NCBI GenBank assembly: GCA_964544345.1
Contig: CAZJBT010000016.1
Coordinates: 1 to 22,042 of the forward strand
Reading direction: 5' to 3'
Origin: CAKTOF01 sp964544345
GTDB taxonomy: Bacteria > Bacillota > Clostridia > Oscillospirales > Oscillospiraceae
DNA: 22,042 nucleotides
The notes beneath the pieces are model-generated. The model searched no databases. It had not been told where the DNA came from and saw only the letters and a list, made by a program, of their open reading frames with translations. The translations under genes were made by a program, and so were the position numbers. Position 1 is the first letter of the stretch. Each line of letters starts with the position of its first letter. Below, piece after piece: positions 13,871 through 21,519 of the stretch.

Positions 13871-14304
13871 TCAGTCCACGACCACGATGCCCATGCTGCG
13901 GCAGGTGCCGGCAACCTGGCTGATCGCGGATTCGAGGGAGACGCAGTTCAGATCGGGCAGCTTCGTCTTGGCGATCTCCTCAACCTGTGCGCGGGTGATG
14001 GTGGCGACCTTATCCTTGTTCGGGACGCCGGAACCCTTGCCGATGTTCAGCGCCTTGAGGATGAGCGTCGGAGTCGGCGGGGTCTTGGTGATAAAGGTAA
14101 AGCTGCGGTCCGCGTAGACGGTGNNNNNNNNNNGACGACCGGGATCTTGAAGCCGGCCTGATCCTTGGTACGCTCGTTGAATTCCTTGATGAACTGGGCG
14201 ATGTTGACGCCGTGCTGGCCGAGCGCCGGGCCGACCGGGGGAGAAGCAGTTGCTTTCGCTGCGTCGATCTGCAGCTTGATATAGCCTGTAACTTTCTGTG
14301 CCAT
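13871..14304 (-). CDS. rplK: 50S ribosomal protein L11, interrupted by an assembly gap
   Basis: ATG 14304 follows aggaggtgctgttatt. The N-terminal part reads MAQKVTGYIKLQIDAAKATA, then PPVGPALGQHGVNIAQF. Ten N bases (14124-14133) come after the codons for IPVV. The rest reads TVYADRSFTFITKTPPTPTL in the expected frame and ends RSMGIVVVD. In L11 the join is IPVVITVYADRSF, so about two bases (completing an Ile codon) are missing, not ten. With that repair the protein has 141 residues, the family length. The N run as given breaks the frame. L11 binds the GTPase centre of 23S rRNA. Confidence 0.95.
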
Positions 14305-14328
14305 AATAACAGCACCTCCTGAATTAAT

Positions 14329-14365
14329 GTGGTGAAATTGCGGAACGGCATTGCGTTCCTCCCAC
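14329..14365 (-). promoter_or_regulatory. Probable L1-binding leader before rplK
   Basis: The minus-strand RNA reads GTGGGAGGAACG, a loop, CGTTCCGC, then TTTCACCAC. GTGG can pair with CCAC and enclose an asymmetric loop topped by the 6-base stem ggaacg / cgttcc. This is the layout of the L1 site in the L11-L1 operon leader, a copy of the L1 site in 23S rRNA. It lies between nusG and rplK, as expected for feedback control. Confidence 0.6.
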
Positions 14366-14384
14366 TATCCAACCGAAGAAACGG

Positions 14385-14918
14385 TTACTGTGCAGCCAGG
14401 GTAATGGGTTCGACCTGATCGAGCTCAAGCTCGACCGGGGTTTCGCGTCCGAACATCGAAACCACGACGCGAACCTTGTTTTTCTCGATCTCAAGAGAAT
14501 CGACCACGCCGATAAAGGACATGAGCGGGCCGTCGTTGATCTTGACGCTGTCGCCGACGCCGTAATCGACTACGATCTCGCGCTTTTCAACGCCGAGCTG
14601 GAGCACCTCATCCTCGGTCAGCGGGGTGGGCTTGGAGCCGGAACCGACAAAGCCGGTCACGCCGCGGACGTTCTTGATGATATACCAGCTATCGTCCGTC
14701 ATGACCATCTTGACCAGGACATAGCCCGGAAACACCTTGCGCTCGAACACCTTCGGCCCATTATCAGTGACCTCGGTGACTGTCTCGAGCGGGATGGAGA
14801 CGGCATGGATCAGATCCTCAAGATGGCGAGTCTGAACATTCTTTTCGATGGAGGCCTTCACGGTATTCTCGTAGCCGGAATACGTGTGGACCACATACCA
14901 TTTTGCTTCCTCTGCCAT
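14385..14918 (-). CDS. nusG: Transcription termination/antitermination factor NusG
   Basis: This is a 177-residue protein from ATG 14918, with aagggtgg about five bases upstream; a GTG at 14927 would lie inside that ribosome site. The NGN domain has WYVVHTYSGYENTVKASIEK, ERKVFPGYVLVKM, DDSWYIIKNVRGVTGFVG. The KOW domain has GDSVKINDGPLMSFIG and SMFGRETPVELEL. NusG binds RNA polymerase and modulates pausing and Rho action. It follows secE by 11 bases. Confidence 0.98.
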   Translation of the reverse strand: MAEEAKWYVVHTYSGYENTVKASIEKNVQTRHLEDLIHAVSIPLETVTEVTDNGPKVFERKVFPGYVLVKMVMTDDSWYIIKNVRGVTGFVGSGSKPTPLTEDEVLQLGVEKREIVVDYGVGDSVKINDGPLMSFIGVVDSLEIEKNKVRVVVSMFGRETPVELELDQVEPITLAAQ

Positions 14919-14929
14919 GGATGCCACCC

Positions 14930-15166
14930 TTAATTTTTAAACAGGGTGATGATGCCCTGTACAAACAGGTTGGCGATGGCGTCGAACACCCAGATGAAGA
15001 TGCCGACGATCAGGCAGCAAATGAGCACGATGATAACGTTGTTGATCATCTGGTTCTTGGTCGGCCAGACGACCTTTTTCAGCTCGCTGCGCATTTCGCG
15101 GAACCAGCGCTTGATCCGCTGGCCGGCGCGCACGAACACATTCGGCTTTTTGTTGGCTTCCGCCAT
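14930..15166 (-). CDS. secE: Preprotein translocase subunit SecE
   Basis: This is a 78-residue protein. I chose ATG 15166 (MAEANKKPN) with aaagggtg ten bases upstream; the longer open frame runs back into the rpmG end. It has the conserved amphipathic stretch FREMRSELKKVVWPTKNQ and then a single membrane helix (IIVLICCLIVGIFIWVFDAI). SecE clamps the two halves of SecY. It is in its usual place between rpmG and nusG. Confidence 0.96.
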   Translation of the reverse strand: MAEANKKPNVFVRAGQRIKRWFREMRSELKKVVWPTKNQMINNVIIVLICCLIVGIFIWVFDAIANLFVQGIITLFKN

Positions 15167-15207
15167 GAGTCTGTTCACCCTTTCCGCATTGGGGTTCCCC
15201 GATGCTG

Positions 15208-15357
15208 TTACTTCGTCTCGTTGTGGACGGTGTGCTTCCTGCAAAACGGGCAGTACTTCTTCATCTCGAGACGGTCAGGGTCGTTCTTCTTGTTTTTTAC
15301 GGTGTTGTAGTTTCTGTGCTTGCACTCACTGCATCTCAGAGTGATTTTTACGCGCAT
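15208..15357 (-). CDS. rpmG: 50S ribosomal protein L33, zinc-ribbon form
   Basis: This is a 49-residue protein, the usual length; ATG 15357 follows aaggaggtgccgaac. It reads MRVKITLRCSECKHRNY and ends in CPFCRKHTVHNETK. Both CxxC pairs of the zinc-binding form are present. It is the first gene of the operon leading to rplL. Confidence 0.97.
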   Translation of the reverse strand: MRVKITLRCSECKHRNYNTVKNKKNDPDRLEMKKYCPFCRKHTVHNETK

Positions 15358-15378
15358 GTTCGGCACCTCCTTATTTCT

Positions 15379-15457
15379 TCGGACAGCCTGTCCGATGCCT
15401 CCCTGTATCACCCCGGCGAAGGAAAGTTTTTCGAAAACGCCGAAACTACACGGCGTT
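15379..15457 (-). promoter_or_regulatory. Structured leader of the rpmG operon
   Basis: The expected transcript carries about 146 bases before rpmG. It holds a 7-base stem aacgccg / cggcgtt with an 8-base loop (15436-15457) that on the minus strand runs into TTTTCG. It also holds a near-perfect palindrome tcggacag c ctgtccga (15379-15395) shortly before the ribosome site. They could act as an attenuator pair; no named leader class is recognised. Confidence 0.4.
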
Positions 15458-15509
15458 CCGGAGCTGAAAAAAGGGCAACACAAAACGCCCGATTTTCACA
15501 GGTAAAGTT

Positions 15510-15538
15510 ATTCTATCACAGTGGAAAAGGCAGGTCAA
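15510..15538 (-). promoter_or_regulatory. Main promoter of the rpmG-secE-nusG-rplKAJL operon
   Basis: On the minus strand TTGACC (15538-15533), a 17-base spacer and TAGAAT (15515-15510). Transcription would start near 15503. Confidence 0.78.
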
Positions 15539-15568
15539 CAACTTTTTTTGGATTTTTTTGCGCGCATA

Positions 15569-15577
15569 TGCTATACT
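15569..15577 (+). promoter_or_regulatory. Extended -10 promoter of ruvX
   Basis: TGCTATACT is an extended -10 element. The T-rich region upstream has no good -35. The start would be near 15584, about 30 bases before the ruvX ATG. It diverges from the rpmG promoter. Confidence 0.55.
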
Positions 15578-15612
15578 TGCAAAGAGTATCATGCAGCCGG
15601 GAGGAAGCGGAA

Positions 15613-16029
15613 ATGAAGGTCATGGCGATTGATTATGGCGATGCGCGCACAGGCGTGGCGATTTCGGACGCGAGCGGGCTGATCGTCGGTCGGTCTGAGG
15701 TGATCGCAGCCTGGGACAAAGAGAAGGCGGCGCAGGAGGCAGCGCGGCTCTACCGCGAATCCGGTGCGGAGCGGCTGGTGGTCGGCCTGCCGCGCAACAT
15801 GGATGGCACCGAGGGCGCGCGCGCCCGGCTCTGCCGCGAGTTTGCCGCGCGGCTCGCTGAGCTGACCGGTACGGAGCCGGTCATGTGGGACGAGCGCCGC
15901 ACAACGGTCGAGGCGCACAACATCCTCTCGGCGAACGGAAAAAAGACGAAAAAGCACCGCGAGACGGTCGATGCCGTCGCTGCCGGCTTGATCCTGGAAG
16001 GCTACCTCGCGCGCCTGCGTCGGGGATGA
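15613..16029 (+). CDS. ruvX: RuvX/YqgF family putative Holliday junction resolvase
   Basis: This is a 138-residue protein. ATG 15613 follows gggaggaagcgg. The frame is open far upstream but only across the divergent promoter region. It has the RNase H-like motifs of the family: MAIDYGDARTGVAIS with the first catalytic Asp, LVVGLPRNMDGTEG with the nucleotide-side loop, WDERRTTVEA with the second acidic cluster, and the last Asp in VDAVAAGLILEGYL. Family members are small nucleases proposed to act on Holliday junctions or in 16S rRNA 5' end maturation (YqgF). It is a single gene unit closed by a strong hairpin. Confidence 0.95.
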   Translation: MKVMAIDYGDARTGVAISDASGLIVGRSEVIAAWDKEKAAQEAARLYRESGAERLVVGLPRNMDGTEGARARLCREFAARLAELTGTEPVMWDERRTTVEAHNILSANGKKTKKHRETVDAVAAGLILEGYLARLRRG

Positions 16030-16092
16030 GTGCGGCGTCCGGCTGGATCCCCTTCTTTCCGCACGGACATAGATCGACAATGAGGTAGCTTG

Positions 16093-16129
16093 AAAAAGGG
16101 TCTGACGAACGCTCGTCAGACCCTTTTTT
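16093..16129. terminator. Bidirectional terminator between ruvX and the MFS gene
   Basis: The stem gggtctgacga / tcgtcagaccc has a 4-base loop, A5 before it and T6 after it. It serves ruvX on the plus strand and can also serve the convergent transporter gene. The 63 bases between the ruvX stop and this stem hold nothing I recognise. Confidence 0.93.
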
Positions 16130-16158
16130 CTCTCATTCGCTTACATATTTTAGAATTT

Positions 16159-17409
16159 TTAAACAAACGCGGCTGTGCGCTTCTTGCGGAAGAACAAAAT
16201 AGAGAGCAGCAGGCCGACTACATCGTAAGCAATACAGACGATCCAGCAGATCGAGTAATTGGAGGCCTCGATGATAATGCCTGCGATCAGAGAAGAGAGA
16301 GCAAAGCCCAGCTCTGTCGGCACCTGGAACGTTGCGGAGGCGGCGCCTCGTCTGCTTGCCGGCGCGCGGAACATGGCCTCGGAATTGAGCGCGGGATTGT
16401 ACAGCCCGTTGTTCAGGCCATAAAAGGCGCCGGAGACAAAGAAGAGAATGTGCATCTGGCGCGCCGCGATCAGCAGGACAAAGCCAATGATCCCGCAGGC
16501 AAAGGAAATCAAAAGCGCTGTCAGTGTGCCATATCGTTGGATGAGTTTTCCGGTTCCCAGGCGTGAGATAACAACGCCGACTGCGGATATGGTAAAGTAC
16601 AAGCCGGCATTTTCCACAGCAATGTTTTCGGCCTTGGCGTAGAGGACGGTAAAGCCGATGACAACGCCGGATGCCAGACAGCAGAACAGCATGACGATGC
16701 CACAGGGAATGGCGGATCTTTCAAAGAATCTCCAGATGCCGGTGTATTCAGATGTGTCCGCTTCCGCGGCTGTATTCTGCGGACGTGTCGCAGCGACTGC
16801 GTCCAGGAACGGACGATCCGACTCATACCTGCAGCCCATGGCCATTGCCGCGCCCAGTACGAGCGAACAGGTCGCTGCTGCGGCGACTGCCTGGAAGCCC
16901 CACTCCGTGTAGTACAGGCCGACCGCGCAGCTCGGCCCGATCGTCTGAGAAAGGGAGTTGCTCAGCCCAAAATAGCCAATGCCAGAAGCCATGGAATCGT
17001 TCGGCAGGACGTCAGCGACGGCGGCGGTCAGCGTGGTGGAGCTAAGACCAAAACCCACACCCTGCAGCGCCCGCAGCGCAAGAATACCATAGATATTGTC
17101 TACAAACAGAAACATAGCCGATGCCACCGCAAATAGGCTCATTCCGACGAAAACGGTAATCATGCGCCCCTTTTTGTCGCTGATCTTGCCGCCGACGACG
17201 CGGAAGATCGCCGATCCAAGCGTCAGCGAGGTGCCGAGCAGTCCGATGAACGACTCGGTGCCGCCGAGATCCTTGACGCGCAGCGACAGCGTCGGATTAA
17301 AAAACTGGTTGCAGAGCGAGGAGAAAAAGCTGATGACCATCAGCATCAGAAAATACTTGTTCCAAAGCCGCACCTTCAGCGGATCCAGCGTTGAGGCATT
17401 ATGTGCCAT
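16159..17409 (-). CDS. Major facilitator superfamily transporter
   Basis: This is a 416-residue membrane protein; ATG 17409 follows aaaggagcgatttc. About twelve hydrophobic segments are visible. The MFS loop signature between helices 2 and 3 reads GGKISDKKGRMITVFVGMS, and a related loop GTGKLIQRYG occurs in the second half. FLGLSS-like helix 5 features appear as GFGLSSTTLTAAVADVLP. The central loop (about residues 200-225) is hydrophilic. The arrangement suggests a 12-helix proton-coupled exporter or sugar/drug transporter, but the substrate cannot be told. It lies downstream of the beta-helix gene on the same strand, separated by 81 bases that include a GC-rich hairpin. I see no separate promoter. 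Confidence 0.9.
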   Translation of the reverse strand: MAHNASTLDPLKVRLWNKYFLMLMVISFFSSLCNQFFNPTLSLRVKDLGGTESFIGLLGTSLTLGSAIFRVVGGKISDKKGRMITVFVGMSLFAVASAMFLFVDNIYGILALRALQGVGFGLSSTTLTAAVADVLPNDSMASGIGYFGLSNSLSQTIGPSCAVGLYYTEWGFQAVAAAATCSLVLGAAMAMGCRYESDRPFLDAVAATRPQNTAAEADTSEYTGIWRFFERSAIPCGIVMLFCCLASGVVIGFTVLYAKAENIAVENAGLYFTISAVGVVISRLGTGKLIQRYGTLTALLISFACGIIGFVLLIAARQMHILFFVSGAFYGLNNGLYNPALNSEAMFRAPASRRGAASATFQVPTELGFALSSLIAGIIIEASNYSICWIVCIAYDVVGLLLSILFFRKKRTAAFV

Positions 17410-17436
17410 GAAATCGCTCCTTTGTTGAGTCGTCAG

Positions 17437-17471
17437 GAAAACGAGCCGCCGGGGCGGGAAGCCCCGGCGGC
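17437..17471 (-). terminator. GC-rich hairpin after the beta-helix gene
   Basis: The 11-base perfect stem gccgccggggc / gccccggcggc has loop gggaa. On the minus strand it is followed only by TCGTTTTCC, so termination may be partial and allow read-through into the MFS gene. Confidence 0.7.
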
Positions 17472-17490
17472 CATGGAGCAGTAGCGGTGC

Positions 17491-20400
17491 TTACTGCGGC
17501 CTGGCAGATTTCTTGACTGTCAGGATGACGTTGCCTGTGTAGGCGCCGGCGGCGATCGGGGTCTCCGCGCCGTCGACCGTCAGGGTCAGCGTGCAGCCCG
17601 GCGCTGCGGTCAGCTCTGCGCCGCTTTCGATGGTCAGGCTCGACAGGTAGCTCGTGCCCGTGACAGTCCAGCTCGTACCGGCGGACAGCGTAACGATCAC
17701 GCCATTGCACGCCACGGGAGCCGGCAGGCAGCCGACGTTGCCCAGCTCGCGCGGGGTATCGGGATAGATTTTGTCACCGGGCTTCAGCGACTTGTGATAC
17801 TGACGGCCTGCCGTAATGGAGCCGGCGTAGCGCACATTCTCCAGCGAGACGGCGAGGTTGTGGCCGGAGCCGAAGCGGGTGTTGTAGATGTCGCCGGACA
17901 TCTCCATGTCGGCGAAGCTGACGCGGATGGTGCTCCGCGCCTGCGGGTCGGAAGCATCCCAGCCTTCCACTGGGACCGGCGTGGTGTCGGGGATGGTATA
18001 GGAGTCGGCCCAGTGCAGGTCGTGCCCGCCGATGCCCATACCGGCGTCGTCGTTCTCCATCAGATGGAGGATCACGCCGTTTTTCGAGGCGAGCGTGCAG
18101 TTCTTGACCTCAAGCACAGGGCTGGACGGCGGCATGATGTGGCCGAACATGTTGCCCTCGATGGCTTTCATCAGGAACACGCAGCGGTCGCCGGAAAGCT
18201 CGGCGTCCTCGATCGTGACCTTGCCGGTGCAGACATGGTGCCACATGAGCGCGTAGCAGCCGCCGTGCAGCTTCGTTGCGCGCGGGTCGACGTCATCGTA
18301 GCCGTTCGTCTCCTTCGCAAGCAGCGAATCCGTGCCGAGGTACTTGATCAGATTCTCCTTTTTGCTCGAGCCGATGTAGATATCGTTGGAGTTGCCGCCA
18401 AAGGTGATGGGGTAATCGGGCGAGGACATCTCAACGCCAAACAGCTTGGTGCGAATCCCGCCAAGCGCATAGACGACATAACCGGAATCAAAGATACCGT
18501 CTTCTTCAATGACGGCCTTCGTGTTGACGATGTTGTGCTGCGCACCGTCGGAGATGTCGTCGGTCGACAGGACACCCCAGCCATTGGAGACCATGTCGCA
18601 GTTGTAATAAGTAGCGTGCGCTTCGTCGCAGACATTTGTAGAGCGCACCGAGCCTTTCAAGCCGAGCACCCAGGGCACCTCGGTCATTGCGTCGGCCCAG
18701 CAGGTATCGGGGTCGAGACCCTTGGTCTTGATGGTCGAATTCATGACGAGCAGGTCGGCCTTTTCGACCGCGTCGACAGCAGTGCAGACCGCGCCGACGT
18801 TGTCGATCGTCACATTGTCGACGACGACCTTGGCTTTGCCGGCGACGGCAATGGACGCGCCGTAGGCCTCAAAGTCGTCGGCGCCGTGCGCACGGGATTC
18901 GATCTTCATGTCGGAGATCCGGTATTCGCCGTCGAGCACCGTGATGATGTTGGCGCGTGGACATTCGTTGACGACTGTGCCGCCGCGGATCCCGTTGTCG
19001 TCGAACTCTGAACCGACGAGCATGGAGGTCGCAGATTTGTTCTTTCGGACAGTTGTCTTGCCGGAATCGTCGGTATCGACAGTCAGTGCAGATTCATACT
19101 GATGCTCGTAGTGGACGTTTTTGATTCCAGTGGGGGAGTGTTCAGAGACGACTTCGTACTTGCCGATGCATGGAACCTCGTCGATCAGCTCGAAGCGGAT
19201 GTCGCCGCGGTAGATACCGGGGACGATGTTCTTCCGGACGCCGTCGACGGTCATGATGACGCGCTTGCCCTCTGGGGCGGAGACGGAGGAATCGTCAAAC
19301 ATGACGAACATGGACAGGTAGCTCGCGCCGGTGACAAGCCAGGTTGCGCCGCGGCGCAGCGTGACGATCAAGCCGTTGCAGTAATCGGGCGTCGGGGTCA
19401 CGCCGACATTGCCGATTTCAAACGGATTGTCGATCATGATCTTTTCGCCGGGCTTGAAGTTCTTGTGATACTGAATGCCGGTGGTGATGGCGCCGGAATA
19501 CTTGACGTTATCCAGCTCGACGTTCAGGTTCTGCGGCGTTCTCCACACGGTGTTATAGATGTCGCCGGAGACGGTCATGTCGTGGAAGCTGGCGTTCATG
19601 GTGCCGGGCAGGCGATAATGGCATTTGTCAAAGCCCGGGAACGGTTTCGGGTCGATCTCGGGAACGAGGTAGAATTCTGCCCAGTGCTTGTCAAAGCCAT
19701 GCTCGCCCATGCCGGCGTCGTCAGACTCCATGAAGTGGAGCAGCACGCCGTTGTTCTGAACCTTTGCGCCGCGCACGTCGAGTTCAGGACTGGTGCCGAG
19801 CGTCTGCTGACCGTCGGGCGTCTTGCGGCCTTCTGCTTTGACGACAAATGTGGCCTCGCCGGTGATCAGCTCGGTGCCGGGCTGGATCTCGACATGGTGC
19901 GGCTTCGGGCCGGTGGCGTTGCCGTGGAGCATCATAGCGTTGCGGACGCAGTGGAACACGGCGTTCTTTTCCTCCACGTCGGCGAAGCCGTTCGTCTCTT
20001 TTGCGAGCAGGCTGTCCGTGCCGATGCGGCGCTCAAGGTTTTCCTTCGAGCTGGGGCCGACGACGACATCCGCGCCGGCGCCGGCGAAGACAAGGCCATA
20101 GGTGGTATTGTCGAATTCCGCGCCGAGGAAGGTGCTTGTGTTCGAACCGAGCACATATGCGCCGTAGCCGGACTGATATGGGCCTTCCTTGCTGATGACG
20201 GCCTTTGAATTGACGAGGTTGTGCTTCAGGTCGTGCGCGTCGTCGGTGGAGTAGACGCCCCAGCCGTTCGACTCTGCGACTGTGTTGTAGAAGGTGGAGA
20301 CGGAGTTGCCGATCGCGTTGACCGAACGGACGGTGCCTTTGAGCCCCATGACCCATGGCACGTGCGTCATCGTGTTGTCGCGGTATTCGCGGTTTTCGTC

Positions 20401-21039
20401 ACCGACTGTTTTGATCCTGCAGTTTTCCAGGAGAACATCCGACTTTTCCGCGATGTCGACCGCGGTGGAGATGTTGCCGGCGGTCTCGATGTCGACGTTT
20501 TTGATGACGACTTTGGCGTTGCCGCCGACCGCGATGCCGCAGCCGAACATTTCAAAATCGTCGCCGCCGCGGCCCTCCATATTGAGCTTCATGTCCTCGA
20601 TGCGGTATTCGCCGTCGGCGACGGTGACGCCGTTGAACCAGTCGTCGTGCGTGGTAATGGAGCCGCCGTGGATACCCTGCTCGGTGATCTCCGCGCCGAC
20701 GATGGCGGTCAGCGCAGAGCGCTTGCCGTCGATAAACTGCGTGCCGTCCGCCTCGGTGTCGATCATCAGCGCGGAGCGGTACGGATTCTGGTACTGCACC
20801 AGAACAGGCTCCTTGCTCGGGCCGTGAAACGGCGGGAGCTTGACCTTGCCGAGCGCCGGAACCTTTTCAAGCAGCTCGATGACGACCGGGCCTGCATATT
20901 CGCCGGGCTGAATGCGGGTGGCGATGCCGCCAACAGTCATGACGGCGAGATAATTCTCGGGAATCTCGAGTCCGCCGGCGGGAATGGTCACGCCGTCCGG
21001 GAACCTGGTTGTTTCGTGGATGCTGAGTTTGTCTGCCAT
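17491..21039 (-). CDS. Large protein with two tandem right-handed beta-helix-like halves, function unknown
   Basis: This is a 1182-residue protein. I chose ATG 21039 (MADKLSIHETTRFPDG) because AGGAGG lies seven bases upstream; the open frame before it covers the promoter. There is no signal peptide, transmembrane segment or wall anchor. Two halves, about 562 residues apart, share long blocks: VPWVMGLKG / VPWVLGLKG, SNGWGVYSTDD / SNGWGVLSTDD, GTDSLLAKETNG in both, DDAGMG in both, SGDIYNT in both, and YHKNFKPGEKI / YHKSLKPGDKI. Short turns with regular Asn, Gly and hydrophobic spacing (AKVVIKNVDI, SDVLLENCRIKT) suggest a pectate-lyase-like solenoid. A smaller module TVDG...I.PG.Y.G occurs three times, near residues 35, 592 and 1150, so it flanks each half. 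No catalytic motif is recognised. Possible roles are carbohydrate binding or cleavage, or structure; none is shown. Confidence 0.85.
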   Translation of the reverse strand: MADKLSIHETTRFPDGVTIPAGGLEIPENYLAVMTVGGIATRIQPGEYAGPVVIELLEKVPALGKVKLPPFHGPSKEPVLVQYQNPYRSALMIDTEADGTQFIDGKRSALTAIVGAEITEQGIHGGSITTHDDWFNGVTVADGEYRIEDMKLNMEGRGGDDFEMFGCGIAVGGNAKVVIKNVDIETAGNISTAVDIAEKSDVLLENCRIKTVGDENREYRDNTMTHVPWVMGLKGTVRSVNAIGNSVSTFYNTVAESNGWGVYSTDDAHDLKHNLVNSKAVISKEGPYQSGYGAYVLGSNTSTFLGAEFDNTTYGLVFAGAGADVVVGPSSKENLERRIGTDSLLAKETNGFADVEEKNAVFHCVRNAMMLHGNATGPKPHHVEIQPGTELITGEATFVVKAEGRKTPDGQQTLGTSPELDVRGAKVQNNGVLLHFMESDDAGMGEHGFDKHWAEFYLVPEIDPKPFPGFDKCHYRLPGTMNASFHDMTVSGDIYNTVWRTPQNLNVELDNVKYSGAITTGIQYHKNFKPGEKIMIDNPFEIGNVGVTPTPDYCNGLIVTLRRGATWLVTGASYLSMFVMFDDSSVSAPEGKRVIMTVDGVRKNIVPGIYRGDIRFELIDEVPCIGKYEVVSEHSPTGIKNVHYEHQYESALTVDTDDSGKTTVRKNKSATSMLVGSEFDDNGIRGGTVVNECPRANIITVLDGEYRISDMKIESRAHGADDFEAYGASIAVAGKAKVVVDNVTIDNVGAVCTAVDAVEKADLLVMNSTIKTKGLDPDTCWADAMTEVPWVLGLKGSVRSTNVCDEAHATYYNCDMVSNGWGVLSTDDISDGAQHNIVNTKAVIEEDGIFDSGYVVYALGGIRTKLFGVEMSSPDYPITFGGNSNDIYIGSSKKENLIKYLGTDSLLAKETNGYDDVDPRATKLHGGCYALMWHHVCTGKVTIEDAELSGDRCVFLMKAIEGNMFGHIMPPSSPVLEVKNCTLASKNGVILHLMENDDAGMGIGGHDLHWADSYTIPDTTPVPVEGWDASDPQARSTIRVSFADMEMSGDIYNTRFGSGHNLAVSLENVRYAGSITAGRQYHKSLKPGDKIYPDTPRELGNVGCLPAPVACNGVIVTLSAGTSWTVTGTSYLSSLTIESGAELTAAPGCTLTLTVDGAETPIAAGAYTGNVILTVKKSARPQ

Positions 21040-21095
21040 AGCAAATCCTCCTGTTTTCATGATGCGGGTGTAAGCAGCATTTCTGCACAGTTTAA

Positions 21096-21104
21096 ATCTT
21101 AGCA
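21096..21104 (-). promoter_or_regulatory. Possible promoter of the beta-helix gene
   Basis: On the minus strand the extended -10 TGCTAAGAT lies about 57 bases before the ATG, with no good -35 (TTTCTT at 17 bases). The gap from 21040 to 21135 otherwise shows only a T-rich minus-strand stretch after the TSUP stop. Confidence 0.4.
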
Positions 21105-21135
21105 CATCAATCAAACAAAAGAAAGAACAAACCGG

Positions 21136-21519
21136 TCAATTCGGCTCCGAACGTTTGTTTTTCGTCTTTTTGAACAATTCTGACAGCCCAATTATGATCA
21201 AAAAGCCCCCAAAGATTTTACGAAGCAGTTTGGCTTCCATACGAACTGCAAGAAATGAAAGCAGACCGGCTGCGGCACAGCCGGCGAGCGCGGCGGGCAG
21301 CACGACGCGCCATTCGACCTGCCGGTTTTTTGCGTGCAGGATGAGCGCCGCGCCGGCAGTCGGCAGGAAGTAGAGCAGATTGACGCCCTGCGCCGTGCGC
21401 TGCTGCACCGAGAGCACCGCGGTCAGCCAGACCATTAGGATCGACCCGCCGCCGATGCCGAACCCGGAGATCACGCCGCAGACCAGGCCTGCGGCACATG
21501 CGATCAGAAAACCGGCCAT
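21136..21519 (-). CDS. Half-size TSUP (TauE/SafE) membrane protein, second of a pair
   Basis: This is a 127-residue protein from ATG 21519 (MAGFLIACAAGLVCG), which overlaps the end of the first TSUP gene by 16 bases. ATG 21540 is a possible alternative. It has the TSUP hallmark GVISGFGIGGGSILMVWL, then about three more hydrophobic segments and a basic tail (ELFKKTKNKRSEP). Full TSUP proteins are about 250 residues with two such repeats; this carries one. The partner encoded just before supplies the other, so a heterodimer is likely. The family moves sulfonates, sulfite, sulfoacetate or other small anions, with no specific substrate evident here. Confidence 0.85.
   Translation of the reverse strand: MAGFLIACAAGLVCGVISGFGIGGGSILMVWLTAVLSVQQRTAQGVNLLYFLPTAGAALILHAKNRQVEWRVVLPAALAGCAAAGLLSFLAVRMEAKLLRKIFGGFLIIIGLSELFKKTKNKRSEPN

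Noticed and set aside
13148..14161. A plus-strand open frame of 337 codons running through the N gap
   Set aside because: It is antisense to rplA and rplK and crosses the assembly gap.
15202..15612. An N-terminal extension of RuvX of about 137 residues
   Set aside because: It would cover the divergent promoters and rpmG; the RuvX family starts at MKVMAIDYG with a good ribosome site.
17794..21102. Three long plus-strand open frames (about 405, 368 and 293 codons)
   Set aside because: They mirror the codon structure of the minus-strand beta-helix gene, being Val/Asp/Ala-rich without start signals or domains.
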